In this document: positions 51,384 through 64,000 of the stretch, one piece after another | Layout: every line of letters begins with the position of its first letter | How positions within the stretch are numbered: position 1 is the first letter of the stretch | From: Thuidium tamariscinum | Lineage: Eukaryota; Streptophyta; Bryopsida; Hypnales; Thuidiaceae | Assembly: GCA_947034885.2 (NCBI GenBank) | Contig: OX344758.2 | Location: 13,481,067-13,545,066, forward strand | Length of the DNA stretch: 64,000 bases | Direction of reading: 5' to 3' | Notes under the pieces: generated by a model | The model's input: the letters and a program-made list of their open reading frames with translations, nothing else | Told to the model about the DNA's origin: nothing | The model's database searches: none | Translations under genes and position numbers: made by a program

Positions 51384-53958
51384 TCAAGCCGTGGCGGACC
51401 TCCTTTCACCATTCTCTCCTCGCTGTGCCTGACACTTATAGCAAAATTTGTCTCCAGAAAGATTGAAGAAGGTGCACCTGACAACCATCAATAGCAGTAT
51501 CCTTTTGAGTGACACAAAAATAATGAGCACACCAAGTAGAAAGACGACCATTGAAAAAAATACAAATAAGGAAGACATAATTCCCACATGACCGGGAGAC
51601 ACTACAATTTTTTAAATCCTGACCCTGTCTTTTATAAAGAACCCTATTCGGAAGCAAATCACGTACTCATACACTTAATTGAACTTATTTGTACGAGTTG
51701 TATGAATGAATTGGTTAGTTGTCTGTGGCCACTCAGTTTTGCATAAAAACAGGTTAGTCAACTGTTAGCCGCAGTGATCTACAACAGAGAAATTAGTCGA
51801 AAAGACCATACGTAATGATAAAAACTTGATCTCAATCATGTACACAAAATTATCTCTCCACAGCTCTATAGACTAAAATTCTCTCTCCCAAACTACATTC
51901 CTGCTTAAAGTAACGCAAATGGTATCCCTCTACCACTTTAACAACAGCACCTATTAATCAAAAGCATTAACAAAAATCAGCAGCAAAACACCAAAAACCC
52001 ATTATAACCTGATTCTATGGATCTAATCATATAAAAGCACTCGAAAAAGGTTCAATTTGTACTCACTGATTTACAGAGTAGTGAAGTGAACAAGACTAAA
52101 GATTAAGATACGTACTCTGGGCATTTCCAGGCTCCGGGTTTCCTTTCCTGATTTACATGGTTGCTGGAAGCGTTCCTTTCCGTCGGGTTGTCAATGTTTT
52201 CCTCTTCCTTGACTGATTCAATCGGCCGTGAAGGAGGTGACGATACCTCGTCCTTTGACGCTACCCGAGCCGCGGCGGCAGCAGCAGCAGCAGCTTCTCT
52301 TTCCTTTCGTTCCTTTTCCTTCATACATCGATCGTAAAACGATCCCTTCGGATATGTTCGTTTCAGACCAGGTGGTGCCGGATGTCCGAATTGCTCTTCG
52401 TATAAGCGGTCCGCTAAGCTTCTGTAAGTCTTCTCAGGTTTCTCCTCGAAAGCACCTGCATTGGGCTTCAAAGGATCGAAAGGGGGCAGCTCTTCTCTCT
52501 GTTACCACATGACACACAAACTCTTAGCTCAAATTGCTTGCAGCGGGATAGGAGTATTGTCGAGGACCCCCCAGCGTTCTATGGGGTATCAAAGGTGACG
52601 AAATCGTGAACAAAATATAGAGTGCCCTGGTGTATTTATACTAACAAAAGGTCAATCGAATCAACCACTCAGGAACCCAATTTTTAGACCTTTAATTAGA
52701 CAGTAAACGAGTCTGTCTGCATGACCTAGCGAGCACTCCGGTAGTATCACAGGACCCCTATAGCTTTACACCGTACGGTGTGAGTTATAAGGCATTGCAA
52801 AGAGCACCAAAATCCGGGATTGCGAATCTTCCATGCGCAAACTAGCCCCTTGAAGTTGAACCAGACATAAATCATGAATTCCATCAGAATCCAAAATCTC
52901 AAGGGTTTAGGGTTTAGGGTTCAGGGTTTAGAGTTAGGAACTCTACCAGATTCCACATTTGCCAAGGGTTCAGGGTTTAAAGGTGTTTTATTTAGGGACT
53001 TCAGTACAGAAGATGGCGATGAAAAAAGTTAAGAAAGAATACTTACAGGTTTTGAGCCTCCCAGAGAGCTCCTTCCGCCCACTCCAAAATTCAAGGATTC
53101 CATTTTGTTCTTGCGTTCGTATTCTTTCAACAATTCTAGTCTCCTCCTCTTCTTCTGCAATCTCTCAAGATTGGGATCTCGTGGTGCAGGAAAGTCGCTC
53201 AAGGACAGCCTACCAAACATTGTAGGGGGAGATGGGGGTTTCGCGATATCCGACGATCCATCCAGCTGGTTAAGAGACGTTTTAGTTGGATTAAACCCTA
53301 CAGAATTATTCTCAACGTTATCATTCTTCGACTTGAAGGAGTCAGTTAAAGGGTCTACAGTTATAGCTGGCTTAGACGCATTGTAAGGTTGCCCTACGAA
53401 GTCTCCAGGCACCGATTTCTTCGACTCAAATTGAAGGTTGTGCTTCCGCACAAGATCTTCAAACCGTTTGTCTCGAGGAGCAGTCTCTAGGATATCAAGT
53501 GCAGCCTCAAGAATTGCAACCTCACTCTTCTTTCTAACAACGAGAGACCGAAAATCATCAAGAGACAGGGATGGTTGCAATGACTGCACTGCCACCGAAC
53601 CAGAATTCCTAGAACCCTCGGGTGGCGCTTCACCACCGCTGCTCTCCTTCCTTTCATACTGTTGCACTCCTACAGAATTAGCATAAATACTACGAGACAG
53701 AAGACCTCTAGACCAGTGAACACCAGCACAAAGCGGGCGTGAAGAAACGCTCCTAGTCAATGACCCTAAAAGAGTCGATCCTGCAGAAACGGGACGACGA
53801 CTGCCCTGCATCGCGCCGTTGACGACAAGCTGCAAAGCTGCAACACCGTCATCGCCGAGCAGACGCTGCTCAGGATGCTGCAATGCCGCAGTCCAGGCAA
53901 CGCGCGCAGCGCCGGAGGTGGACTGCGTGCTAGACTTGCGGAGCAGAGCGGCCGCCAT
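51384..53958 (-). CDS. Organelle-targeted protein with one RanBP2-type zinc finger (462 aa)
   Basis: Three exons (53958-53047, 52498-52116, 51477-51384) with GT-AG junctions and closed phases. The N-terminus MAAALLRKSSTQSTSGAARV is Ala/Ser/Arg-rich without acids, as in mitochondrial or plastid presequences. The middle carries a helical segment (SLDDFRSLVVRKKSEVAILEAAL) and a charged coil (NLERLQKKRRRLELLKEYERK). Exon 2 has YRSLADRLYEEQFGHP and an eight- to nine-alanine run. The zinc finger is split by the last intron: W428, C430, C433, N437, C444 and C447 fit W-x-C-x2-C-x3-N-x6-C-x2-C exactly, and this appears only when the exons are joined. Such fingers bind single-stranded RNA or partner proteins, and plant organelle members act in RNA editing and splicing. 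The precise role here is unknown. It is divergent from the complex I gene at 54375, about 0.4 kb away. Confidence 0.85.
52902..52985. repeat. Telomere-like TTTAGGG repeats in intron 1
   Basis: About three consecutive units of 'agggttt' type, with degenerate units to about 52980, in the first intron of the zinc-finger gene. TTTAGGG is the usual plant telomere unit, and single copies (telo-boxes) are common in plant promoters and first introns. Confidence 0.6.
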
Positions 53959-54374
53959 AACTCGTTAAATCTCTGCAACCCTAATTCCTAGAGGTGCAGT
54001 GGAAACTAGGAAGGGAAGCGGGAGCAACGTAACTCGAATGTGGGAAGGCTCTTTACAGGGCTTTGTCTCCACTCCGAGGACTTCCGAACGCACTGGAAGT
54101 CGGGAACTCATAGAAGGGAACTGGGAACAGAAAATGACATGGGGAATTGGGGACTTTTTTTTAGATGAAAGCAGTGGACACTGGACACACAAATGGATGA
54201 ATAAATGAACTGAATGTCGTCTTCATCCAACGGATGAGCCAAGGATAGGGTTGCCTCTGGTCCTGCCACTTTGCCTTCCTCGCAGTCCAAACTTGCATTT
54301 CTTGCATTGCTACCAGCTTCGCATTACTCGCGTCCTTTGTTTTTCTTGTGTCAGATTTTTTTTCCGCGAGCAAG
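53959..54374. promoter_or_regulatory. Divergent promoter region of two mitochondrial-type genes
   Basis: 416 bp separate the minus-strand zinc-finger gene and the plus-strand complex I gene. It probably holds both 5' UTRs and promoters. No individual motif is certain. Open stretches here look incidental. Confidence 0.5.
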
Positions 54375-56345
54375 ATGGAGAAAATGTTCGGCCCCGCGTA
54401 TACCGGCGACCCGGGAGTGCCGCACTCGGACAAGGAAGCCTTCAGCTCCATTTTCTGGGGTTCCGTCGCCTTCTCCGCCTATTCCATCGCTTGCCCGTAC
54501 TACTGGGAGCAATGCAACAACATGTTCAAGTGCGCTCACTGGCCCCACCTCTTTGTTTCTCAAATTTTCTTGCATTCAAAGCGTTAACACCCGAAATCTC
54601 GCCACTTTGAGCTCAGAGTGCTATTCCTAGTATTCAATTGGGCAGTATTTCTTTGTTTAACTTCTTTTATGCGGTCTTGAAAGAAAATATAAAGAGGACT
54701 GTAAAGCACCAGAGAATTCATTATTTGGATTGCGGATGTGAAAGTTACAAAGTTTCAAAGTTTTAGTGGGAGATGACCTAAGCTTGTTAATCTAGGGGAA
54801 CTGCATCTTCTTGATCAATATTTCACTTGCATCACCTCTTTTTCTTCTGAGAGTTTTCTTGCACGCAAGGCGTCGGGGTTAGGTAGGGATTGTTTGATTG
54901 ATCTGTAAACAATTTCGTCGCTTGAAATTTGGTAAGTTTCCACTCTCAAGCTTTCGTTTGAGTGCATCGCTTCCGTGTGTCCGATTTTCTTCCTCTGAAT
55001 TGTGTCCCTTTTCTGTCGGTTTAGATGTGTGGTGATTTGGGTTTGCTGTCGTCCTCCCGATTTTGGAACCGGAAGGATTGGAAATTGTGTTGATTCGGCA
55101 GTCACGGATTTGTCGAATCGTGGGAGAATTTGTTTGGTCCATTTGCAGTAAGGTTGCGATTGTTTGATTGATCTATAAACAACTCCGTAGCTTCAAATTC
55201 GGTTACTTTCCACTTTCATGATTTCATTCCAGTGCATCTTGTCCCTCTAGTTAATCCTGACCTCACTTCCACTCTTCTACAGCAATTCTTCGAGCTGGAA
55301 GTATTGACTCAGGAACCGATTTTAGTATTAGAATTTGCGTTCCCCCTGTTAATTGTATTCCACTGTCAGTTTAATTAGTTCTACTTGCAATTGGTTGCTG
55401 TTTGGGTCATTTACAGAGTCGTTAAATTTGTCGATACTACTAGAACTATGGCAGCATGCCAAGCCCTACTCCCGTTGCCATCTGTGTCCAGGGTGCCTGC
55501 CCAGGCAAGCCCTAGAACTTTTATGCTTATGCCCACCTTGAGCTCTGAGAGAAGTTCACTGGTCAATATTATTATGTTCACGTGTTTTCTTATGGTCTTG
55601 TTAGAAAATGAAAAAGGATTTTAATTCTCCAAAGAATTTATGATTCGGATACCGAATGTGAACGTTAGGAAGTTTCAAAGTTTGAGTGTAATAGATGACC
55701 TAAGCTTGAAAATTTAGGTGTACTGCACCCTCTGTATCGATTTGTACCGATTGTTTGAACATTTAGGGTGTTGATTTTGAATCACTGGTGGTATCGGGTG
55801 TTTGTAACTTAGTTGCATTGAATGTGCGCTTGTATGTGCTTGTTGCAGCTGGCACGACCTTGCGATGGTGCATGAGAATCACCATATGAAGCGTGCTATT
55901 AAGAGAGGAAAGCCCTATGAGTTCAAGGTCAGGTTTCTTGCATCCTTTGGTGAATTTGGGTAGGGTTTTAGGGAGGACTGTTTTTCTGGAGGGTTTTAGG
56001 TTGTTACGGTCAATTATTGCCTCATGTTTGTTTGTAGGGTATATTGAGACTTTCTTTTATCTGATTTTTTGGGGGTTTATTGATCGACACATGCAATTTT
56101 CTTCACTGATTCTGGTGATATTAGATTTGAGGTCCCATCTGAATTCTATATCTCACAATATGATCGATTGAGTTGGTCATTTAAATCCATGAAGCTGGGG
56201 TTTTTTAGGGTTTGGGGGAGGGGAACCGGTTTACCCTCTGTCTGACCGTGAACCATTATTATGTGATTGCCTGCAGTGGAATAAAATTATGAACAAAGAG
56301 CAGCGTGAAGCGTACTACCACAATTGGGCGGATTACTTCCCTTGA
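54375..56345 (+). CDS. Mitochondrial complex I accessory subunit, NDUFB11/ESSS-like (100 aa)
   Basis: Three exons (54375-54529, 55849-55927, 56277-56345) join in phase to exactly 100 residues. The order is MEKMFGPAYTGDPGVPHSD, then a probable single membrane span (about 26-43, IFWGSVAFSAYSI), NWHDLAMVHENHH (52-64), a basic patch KRAIKRGKPYEFKW, and an end YYHNWADYFP. This layout and length agree with the plant ESSS subunit of NADH:ubiquinone oxidoreductase, a small single-span protein of the membrane arm. The GPxYTGDPGVPH start and the NWxxYFP end are, as I recall them, family hallmarks. The ATG at 54375 is chosen over the in-frame extension at 54348 because the family starts at ME(K). Intron 1 (1.3 kb) has internal duplications. 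Confidence 0.75.
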
Positions 56346-59300
56346 GCGTGGACTACTGAGTGTGAGATAGTATAGTAGGGTCAATGATCTGCCCGAGAGG
56401 TGAGAAAACGCACTATTTGTATCATAAGGTAACAGCACCTTATCATGACACCACCCCAATGGCAACAGCTATGGTTTAGGGATGAATGGTCAAAGGAGAG
56501 ATTCAATTCGCCGTTCATACCGAAATTGTCTGTTTGGGTTTTATTGATGATAGTATTGAATGCAGTGAAAATTGCATGAAACGAAACTGTGTCGACTTTG
56601 AATAATCTCAACATCACACAATGTTGCGCTTTGAGACAAGTCTGGTCATCCTTGAACAATTAGTCATGGTCAAATCTAGACGAATGTTCTGTTTCTTTCA
56701 TACGATGAATTCCATTTCTCAAACAGTACGAGTTCGTGATCTTGTTTTGTTTTGTTTTTGCCCATTTACAATGACCATGTGTGGCCTAACAGAATTACGT
56801 CCACGCGAACAAAGCTTGATTCCTTGGGGTTCACTTGGTAGTATTTGACCAAGACTGCTTGGTTCTCCTCAGAATTGCTTGAGACATATGCAACATTGCA
56901 AATCTCATTCAAATAAGTCTCTATAGTCTTTATCTTCCAAGATAACCTAAAGGAAAATCCTCCTCGTCTGTGTCAACATTCTCTGCCCAAGTCGGGCAAA
57001 TAGAGAAGATAGCTGTGGCTGGGGAACAGAAAACAGACTCGATATGGGAATGCCGCTTAGCCTGGCCATGGGGAGCATGTCCTGCGAGAACCTCAAGTGA
57101 CTGTCCTTGACAGATGTAACATTAGATTGGTAGACTTTAGAAACTTCGGATTTTGTGAGCTTCAGTGATTCTTTTTCGGCAAACTGCCCAATGTGGATAT
57201 CCTGGCTGGTCGAGCAACTTTCTTGTCAAACATTTAATTTTTTTCAGAAATGAAGGTTTGACGCTAAGATTAAGAATAATTTGGAAGATTTGGTTTTCCC
57301 CACACCATGAATTATCTTTTATGAACTAGGGCTTCATGTTGTTGCACACAACTTTTTGACAATTGTGTTGCAAGGAAGAGACATTATTTTTTTGGTGAGG
57401 GGAAAGTAGCAAAGTAAAAGTAAATAAAAAAATTCTTAAAGAATTTGAGCTTTGAATCATAATGAGAATGGAAAGTGCTTTTTGCTAACATAATGAAAAA
57501 TGACATGATTCCAAATTTTCAACATTGCAAAGCAAAGTAACTTTGATTATCTACTATATTAAAACCAAAATTGCACTTCCATTATGCTAGGACTTGGTGA
57601 CTAAAGGCCTTTCATGATTGTATTTGTATAGTGCAATATTGATAATGTTTAGTTGGATGTCTTCTAGTTGGATGGTTAAGTAGGTATGAGACAAGACTTT
57701 CATTGTATGTTTTTTGTATTTGTTTTTATTCTTTAAACTTTAAAATTTTATTAATGATTTACTCTAAATATTATAGTATAATTTAATTTATATTATATTA
57801 TATAATACAATTTAAGGTATTGTCTTACTATTGGAATTTGATTTATTGAGTCTATCTACTAAGGCTTTCTAGTATTCTTCCAATAAATCTTTGTGGACAA
57901 AAAGATCTTTATTTGTCTTGTTTTCCTTTACTGTATAATTGTAGTTTGCTTTCCCCTTTGGGAACTTCTATGAAGATACAATATAATAACTATTATTGAT
58001 TATTATTGAGTTCCAAGGATATTTTTTCCAAGCTTAGCACCACTTCAATTTTGTAGCCAAGGCAAAAGCTTGATTTCTTTAGAATTAAATCAAACACAAT
58101 TCCATTCATGAGCTAGCTAGCATTTTAGTTCTCTCTTAGTGTAAGTCTTGCACTTACTTGTTTTCAAATTGGTACTCAAGTTAGAATTGTTGCAAGACAA
58201 TAGTACTTCACTCCAACTTCTAGTCTTAGCATTGTATATGCATTTGCATATATGTTGTACTAGCCATAATGACACACAACAAAATCCTAACTAATTTAGT
58301 ATTTAGAAACAAAATCTAAGCAATTAGAATCAAGATGCAAATCATAGAAAATAGAATTAGATGCAAACACTTTTTTTGATTCAACAAAATACACAGGCCA
58401 CATCTATGTAGTATTTCCCAGAAGACTTCACAATTTAGTGCAATAGTTAGAAGGCTAAACCAATGATCTATCCATTTGCTAGTCAAACTATTTGTCACTA
58501 AATTTAGAGTCAATACCAATGCCAATTGGAGTTTTGTAATTCAATCCACATATTTGCTTACAATGAAGTAAACAACTTTAATTATAACTAGGAAATTCAA
58601 TTTTGTTCCCTTGTTGCTAAAAATAGTCCTTACATGCAATATTACAATTACAAAAGGTGAGATACAAATGTAATAAGACAAATTCAACAAATTCAAAAAG
58701 GATTTTGAACTACCTCTTTCTCATACATTTTAGAGACATTGCCTAAAACACAAGAAAAAAGCCTAATATGAAATGAAAGGTAGATTTGGAGCATTTGAAG
58801 CATAAATTATGGCTTGAGACAAATCTAAACATTAAATTTTTCTTTCTACAAATTTTCCTTTTCTTTCATTTCAAAATGAACAAATTCAAAGTATTGTACA
58901 AATATCATGAGATACTAAATGACCAAGCTAATCCTATTGTTGAAGAATAAACCCAATTTTATTTTACAGCATATTTGAATGGAATTCATCTATGTACAAA
59001 ACTCCATAAAACTCCAGTAATATGCTCTTTATGTTTATTATCTAAACAATAGAAGATGACTCATGTCAAGGGTCAATTACAATGTTACATTGGACAAAAA
59101 GGATTAAAATCATAAACTTAGAATGCAAAAGATGAAAACTATAAGGTGGCAAAATGACAATTTAAAGTTGAGAAACTTAGAAGCAAAACTATGAGATAAG
59201 TGTTTATTTACTTGACTATATACAAAAATGTTCCTCTAAGATGAAAGTAGCATGTAAGAAGCACAATAATTATGATCCTCTAAAACTTTATCATTTTATT

Positions 59301-59826
59301 ACTACATGATGAAATTGATTCTCTTTAGGCAAATCCATAACTATGTTTTCCAATGAGGCAAGGGTCCCTTTAGCACACTTGAAAAGGGGCCCCCCACATT
59401 GAATAAAATTGTCTTACATGGCTCTTCTACCAACCCTAATCCTTGAATTAACCAAGAAGTTCCTCCCATGTATCTAGCAAAGCATAATACCTTCCCAACA
59501 AGGAAAGGACCATGGTCTCATTACACAATGATATGTTGTTGCATGCCAACCATGCTCTTAAAGTGAACAAACTTAACTTTAAATGTCAACACAACCATAT
59601 AGTGTCCAATGAATGATAGAGAATCTATTATTTATGGGACAAAAGAGCAACTATTCATCTTTAGAGTTTTGTGTAGAAAAGGGGAGATCATGTTTAGTAG
59701 TTTGACTTTCAATGAAAGTTTCTCGTCTTTTTTTCAAACCAATTTCTCATAGTATAAAAATGGATGATTTTCAACGTCACAAATCCATCCTTGAATTAAA
59801 AATAAAAGACCAAGGCTTTACTACCT
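56346..59826. other. 3' flank of the complex I gene, then AT-rich intergenic DNA
   Basis: No gene supported. The first 0.9 kb has normal composition and may include the 3' UTR. From about 57240 the DNA is AT-rich without recognised elements. Confidence 0.45.
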
Positions 59827-60256
59827 TAAGGTAGAACCACCTATAACCGATTAGCACCTTATTTCCAACCTCTAAACTTCATTTATTTCTAGTCAAGCTG
59901 GAACAAATTTCCAATCAGAGCTTGGAATGCATGTTTTCTTCTTTATCAAGGTTGGGACTAATAAGTTCACAATACATATCCCAAAGCTAGTAAACAAGTA
60001 AAAAAAGAAGTAATGAACAAGAATAGAGTTCTTCTATGGTTATAATTGAAAGAGTCTACCTATTGGCTATAGATTTGCAATACTTTTGGCCTTTCAAAAT
60101 TCATAGTAATTTCAATTCATGTGATAAAATTATCAAACTTTTTGCAATTCCCATCATTTTTATCTTTGCACCTCTGAAATTTATTTTTTTGCCTTATATT
60201 ACACCAGATCATGTCTCCAATAGCTTAAATGATCGGTTACAGGTGGTTCTATCTTA
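59827..60256. mobile_element. Inverted-repeat element (MITE), 430 bp, copy 1
   Basis: The ends match over about 25 bp: TAAGGTAGAACCACCTATAA then CCGAT on the left, and TAAGATAGAACCACCTGTAA then CCGAT in reverse complement on the right. A second copy lies at 63177-63603. Non-coding. The target duplication is uncertain because the termini themselves are TAA/TTA. Confidence 0.75.
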
Positions 60257-63176
60257 CTAGAGTCATTTATAAGTCAGGGGCACAAACTTTTGACTGTCTA
60301 TTGCTTATCAATTCAGAACTCATCTCCAAGCCAGTAATGTAGTTAAGAATCCCCAAATGTTGAAAACAAAGAAGTGAACAGCTCTCTGGTGAATACCTAA
60401 TGTACACAACCCATAAATCACCACTCTTTGCTATAGTGTTTATTTACTATTTTCAGACTGGTTAAATTTTCATATTTTTTTGTTAGCAAGTGAAAGGAGG
60501 TTCCAATACACAAAAAGAATAGGGTATTTGGATACAATTTGCAAAAGTTATGAAGGATCAAAGTTTTCTTGATAAATGTTCTAAAATCAATTCTTCAACT
60601 TATATGAAATACCAACATTGAGTTGTAAATGCACACAAAGTGATGATGATGATTTTAGGCAAGATGTGATTTTGGATGCATCCATCTTATATCTAGAAAG
60701 TCATCTTTCATTGAGGTTTGGAATTTGAGGATTGCCAAGAGCTTTACATGTGCTCTACACAACAAACACAAAAAGTTATAAATCATGAACTATTGTTGTA
60801 AGAAATGACATAGTATGAATCTCTATAAGGTTGAGGCACCAATAACCAATCATTTAAGCAATTTCAGATCAAATTGTGCATAGTCAAAGGTAGTGGAAAT
60901 TTTTCCAACATAGGAAGATAGGAAATATGGAGCTAGAGAAACTTTCAAAATTTTATTTCTAAAATTGAAAATACTTTGAATATAGGAAGCAAGGAGTGCA
61001 TTTCATGCAAAGCCAATGTCTAGAGTCTCCCAATTCTAATCATTCAACAATTGCTTTTCTACCCACTACTTCCTATGTTCACTAATTTGGAACATGTGTC
61101 ACGCTTGAATAGTCTCAACCTTGAAAAAGACCAAAAAAGACACAATTCAAGCTCTAGTTGGAAATTTGTTTTCATTGGCCTTGATTGAAAATATTACACA
61201 CCTATAAATTAGATGCTAGGCGTGGCTAGTTTATTGGTACCTTAACCTTAATATGGCTAAGAAAACTTCAACATTGATAATTCTTTTCTTCTTCTATAGC
61301 ATTTCAAATATGCCATCTATGATTGAATTATTTAATCCTAGAATAATGGGCTTGTCATTGTGGAAATCATCCTTTTTGGTACCATGTAAATCATTAGATT
61401 AGAAAAAACCAAGAATACTCATTGTAAGTTACATTACTCTTCAAGACCTTGACTTTTCACTCAAAATTTTAAAGATGAACATCTACACTTCTAGCTTACA
61501 TAGAAGGGCTATTTATTATTTACTGGACACTTAGTGTTTGTAGCAATGTTACAACCAAGGTAAAATGCACCTTAAATATATAAACCCCCTCATTCTAACA
61601 TCTTGTAGGAATGAAAGCAACAAAAGTAAGTAACAATTTGACCATGATTGCTAAGAATTTTTTTAATAACACTCTCAATTCCAATCCTAATGTTCTTAGG
61701 TCATTTTTCATTAAAAAAGATTGAAAATTGCCATTTTCAATGCAGACAATAAGAATTTTAAACATTTGTTTCTTTTGCATATTTCACCATTAATAAGATC
61801 ATGCATAAGAGAAGTAAGAAATTGTGTGGAAAAAATTTAGAAACTTTGATTATATCAATGACAAGATATAAGTATTTAAAGTGAAGAAAAATAATTTTTT
61901 GGTTCCTAGGCTTACTAAATTAGAAGACTTTGAATCCTTGTAATAAAAAAAAATTTGAATTGTAAATTATAATTTTAAATATTTTTACATTGATGAATTG
62001 AATTGAAAGTTTGGAATTTCAATTCTTTTTAGATGTTTTCATTCTTTAGAAAATTGATAATTTTAAGCAAATAGAAGATAAAATTAAAAAAATAAATTGT
62101 TGATAGCTCTAAAATAGAAATAATTCCAACAATGACATTGTATCAAAAAGATAACTAAGTCATAAACAACTTTTTTTTTAAATTGTTAAAACCAAATCTA
62201 ATATGTCATTTTTTACAATTTTCTAAGATTGCATGTAAAACAATAAGCTTCATAAATTCACATCACTTCTCCAAATGCAATAGATAAAATCTTTCGACAT
62301 AAAATAAAATATAATCTACAAGAATAAATTAAATAAAAACAATTAGTTCAAACTCATTAATTTTTCTATCCTGCAAAAAGTTTTAAAAATTCTTGACAAA
62401 AAATTGAGTCTTGCCTTTACCTTCAAGAACCTATAGAAAAGACTCTTCGGCACTTTGGAAATTAATAACAATTTCATGATGTGATTTTGTATCAAAGGCA
62501 CAACTTCAATTATAATCAAACAATCTTATACAATTTATACTAGGTTATAAAATCCAAAACAAGAACTTCACACTTAAGGTAGTTTAATCTCAAAGAGATT
62601 GTGTTCTTAAAGCAATTATGACAGAAAGGCACATTTTACTTTCTTCAATGAATCAATATTGTATATGTCAAGAGGTGGTTGTTTTAAGTGCCCCCTACAT
62701 TTCAACTTAAAAAAATTTGTAAATAATTTCACAAAAGAAAACCCACAAGATATGAAACAACTTGGACTAAATGCCAGTTTCATTTTTCTTCCTACAAATT
62801 AAAAAAAAAATTGTTTCAAGGAATTTAGCTTTTTCCAAATACAATTAGCTCTTAAATGGTTGCTTCAAAAGTAGACTACTTTAGCAACTACACATCTTCA
62901 ACAATCTAAAGAGATTCAAGTATGATTTGATAGTGTAGAGGATTTAATTTCTTAATTAGTTTTACACCCTCCAAACAAGACAAAACTTAGATGTTGTGGC
63001 CTACCAGTGATTTCCATGCCTTTGCTTCATGTAAAATTGATGCCAATACAACTTTTGATTGTCCCCTTGCTAAACTTGTCATTGAATTTCAATAAAGTAC
63101 TAGATGTATTCCACTTAAGTAATTTGGTGCATTAAATTCTTATCAAGTGTAGAGTCTACAAATAATCAAATCAAGC
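60257..63176. other. AT-rich intergenic DNA with a dispersed repeat at its start
   Basis: 60425-60580 resembles 36290-36440. Nothing else recognised. Confidence 0.45.
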
Positions 63177-63603
63177 TAAGGTAAAACCACCCATAAGCGA
63201 TCAACACCCCATCTCCAACCTGTAGACTTCATTTATTTCCAGTAAGGCTAGAACAGATTTTCAACCAAAGCTTGGAATGCATATTTTCTTCTTTTTCAAG
63301 GTTGGGACTAATAAGCTCATAACACATGTCCCAAACTAGTGAGCAAGAAAATAAGAAGTAATGAATAGGAATGGAATTCTTCAATGATCGTAATTGAAAG
63401 AATCTAGACATTGGCTATGGGTCTCCATCACTTTGGGCCTTCCAAAATTCATAGTAATTTTAATTCATGCCATAAAATTACCAAACTTTTTCAATCCCCA
63501 TCATTTCTATCGTTGCACCTTTGAAAATACTTGTTTTACTTTATACTATACCAGATCATGTCTAGAATACCTTAAATGATCGGTTATAGGTGGTTCTACC
63601 TTA
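63177..63603. mobile_element. Inverted-repeat element (MITE), 427 bp, copy 2
   Basis: Collinear with 59827-60256, with many shared blocks (such as 'gcttggaatgcat', 'aaggttgggactaata' and 'ccagatcatgtct'). Ends are TAAGGTAAAACCACC and, in reverse complement, TAAGGTAGAACCACC. Confidence 0.75.
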
Positions 63604-63936
63604 AAAGATCATCAAATTTCAATGCAATTGAAAATCTTGTCAAGAAAGGTTTGATTTTAATAGAAAAATTTCCAACAACGCTTTAAAACTTGTACGGTTG
63701 CTGGAAGAGGCGTTCCCTTTACTGCAGGTCCACGTTCCTGCCACAATCAGTGGATGATCTTTCTGTTTCGCGGGGTTTAGGGCGATGAAAACCGGAAGCT
63801 TAGGGTTTCAGGGCTGCGGTTTTAGGTTTTCCATGCTCGTGTCGTTGCGGCGCTCTTTCTAGATCGAGCCGCTTGCCTGCGCTTTGCTTTTACGCTACCG
63901 AAGGTCGAGGTTAGGAGAAATTCCGCAGAAGTCTCA

Positions 63937-64000
63937 ATGCAGCCGGCCGCGGTTTCGCTTGCAAGCAGCTCAGGTTCTTTACCACTCAGTCTTTTCTCGC
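63937..64000 (+). CDS. Possible first exon of a gene running off the right edge
   Basis: The DNA turns GC-rich from about 63690. Telo-box-like 'tttaggg' and 'agggttt' motifs at 63774-63812 are typical of plant 5' leaders. An ATG at 63937 opens a Ser/Ala-rich frame (MQPAAVSLASSSGSL) to the window end, compatible with a transit peptide. Too short to identify. Confidence 0.35.
   Translation, partial: MQPAAVSLASSSGSLPLSLFS

Overview
The window looks like nuclear DNA of a land plant. It has GT-AG introns whose reading phase closes exactly in three genes, a plant 12-oxophytodienoate-reductase (OPR) gene, a plant-type accessory subunit of mitochondrial complex I, an SRA-YDG methyl-cytosine reader fragment, TTTAGGG-like repeats, and long AT-rich intergenic DNA full of small transposons. 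A seed-free plant is possible, but the sequence does not settle it.

Region 1 (1-29.1 kb) is a repeat-rich island of intronless genes in very AT-rich DNA. Three genes (2310-3737 minus, 20331-21821 plus, 26154-28634 minus) encode paralogous proteins I do not recognise. They share an N-terminal domain of about 100 residues centred on a W/Y-(C/Y)-H-I-D-K-L-F signature, followed by acidic linkers and coiled coils. One paralog adds a RING-H2-like finger. A fourth gene encodes a protein kinase-like protein (12363-13943 minus), and a fifth is a truncated SRA-YDG protein (15269-16000 minus). Four of the genes have a GC-rich array of GCGACYGCGGGT-type units upstream. Three of them (two paralogs and the unrelated kinase) also share a gap-free 39-bp box between array and gene. 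Two genes are cut by a single in-frame TAG. The gaps are filled with 0.5-0.95 kb elements bounded by TTAA and CCCCTAAA-type inverted ends, and one nested insertion has its empty site preserved in another copy.

Region 2 (29.1-36 kb) has normal base composition. It holds an isolated transit-peptide-like first exon and a four-exon gene (32335-34943 plus) resembling plant Ptta/En/Spm-type transposase proteins.

Region 3 (37-56.4 kb) holds ordinary host genes with introns: a conserved-looking gene of unknown function (37025-40029 minus), an OPR gene with an internal deletion relative to the family (42422-46020 minus), an organelle-targeted RanBP2 zinc-finger protein (51384-53958 minus) and an NDUFB11/ESSS-like complex I subunit (54375-56345 plus). 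The last two are divergently arranged, about 0.4 kb apart.

Region 4 (56.4-64 kb) is AT-rich and apparently gene-poor, with two copies of a 430-bp inverted-repeat element. The possible first exon of another gene starts at 63937 and runs off the window.

The most unusual signal is the shared box-plus-array module in front of unrelated intronless genes. It suggests a co-regulated or co-mobilised, lineage-restricted gene set (inference).
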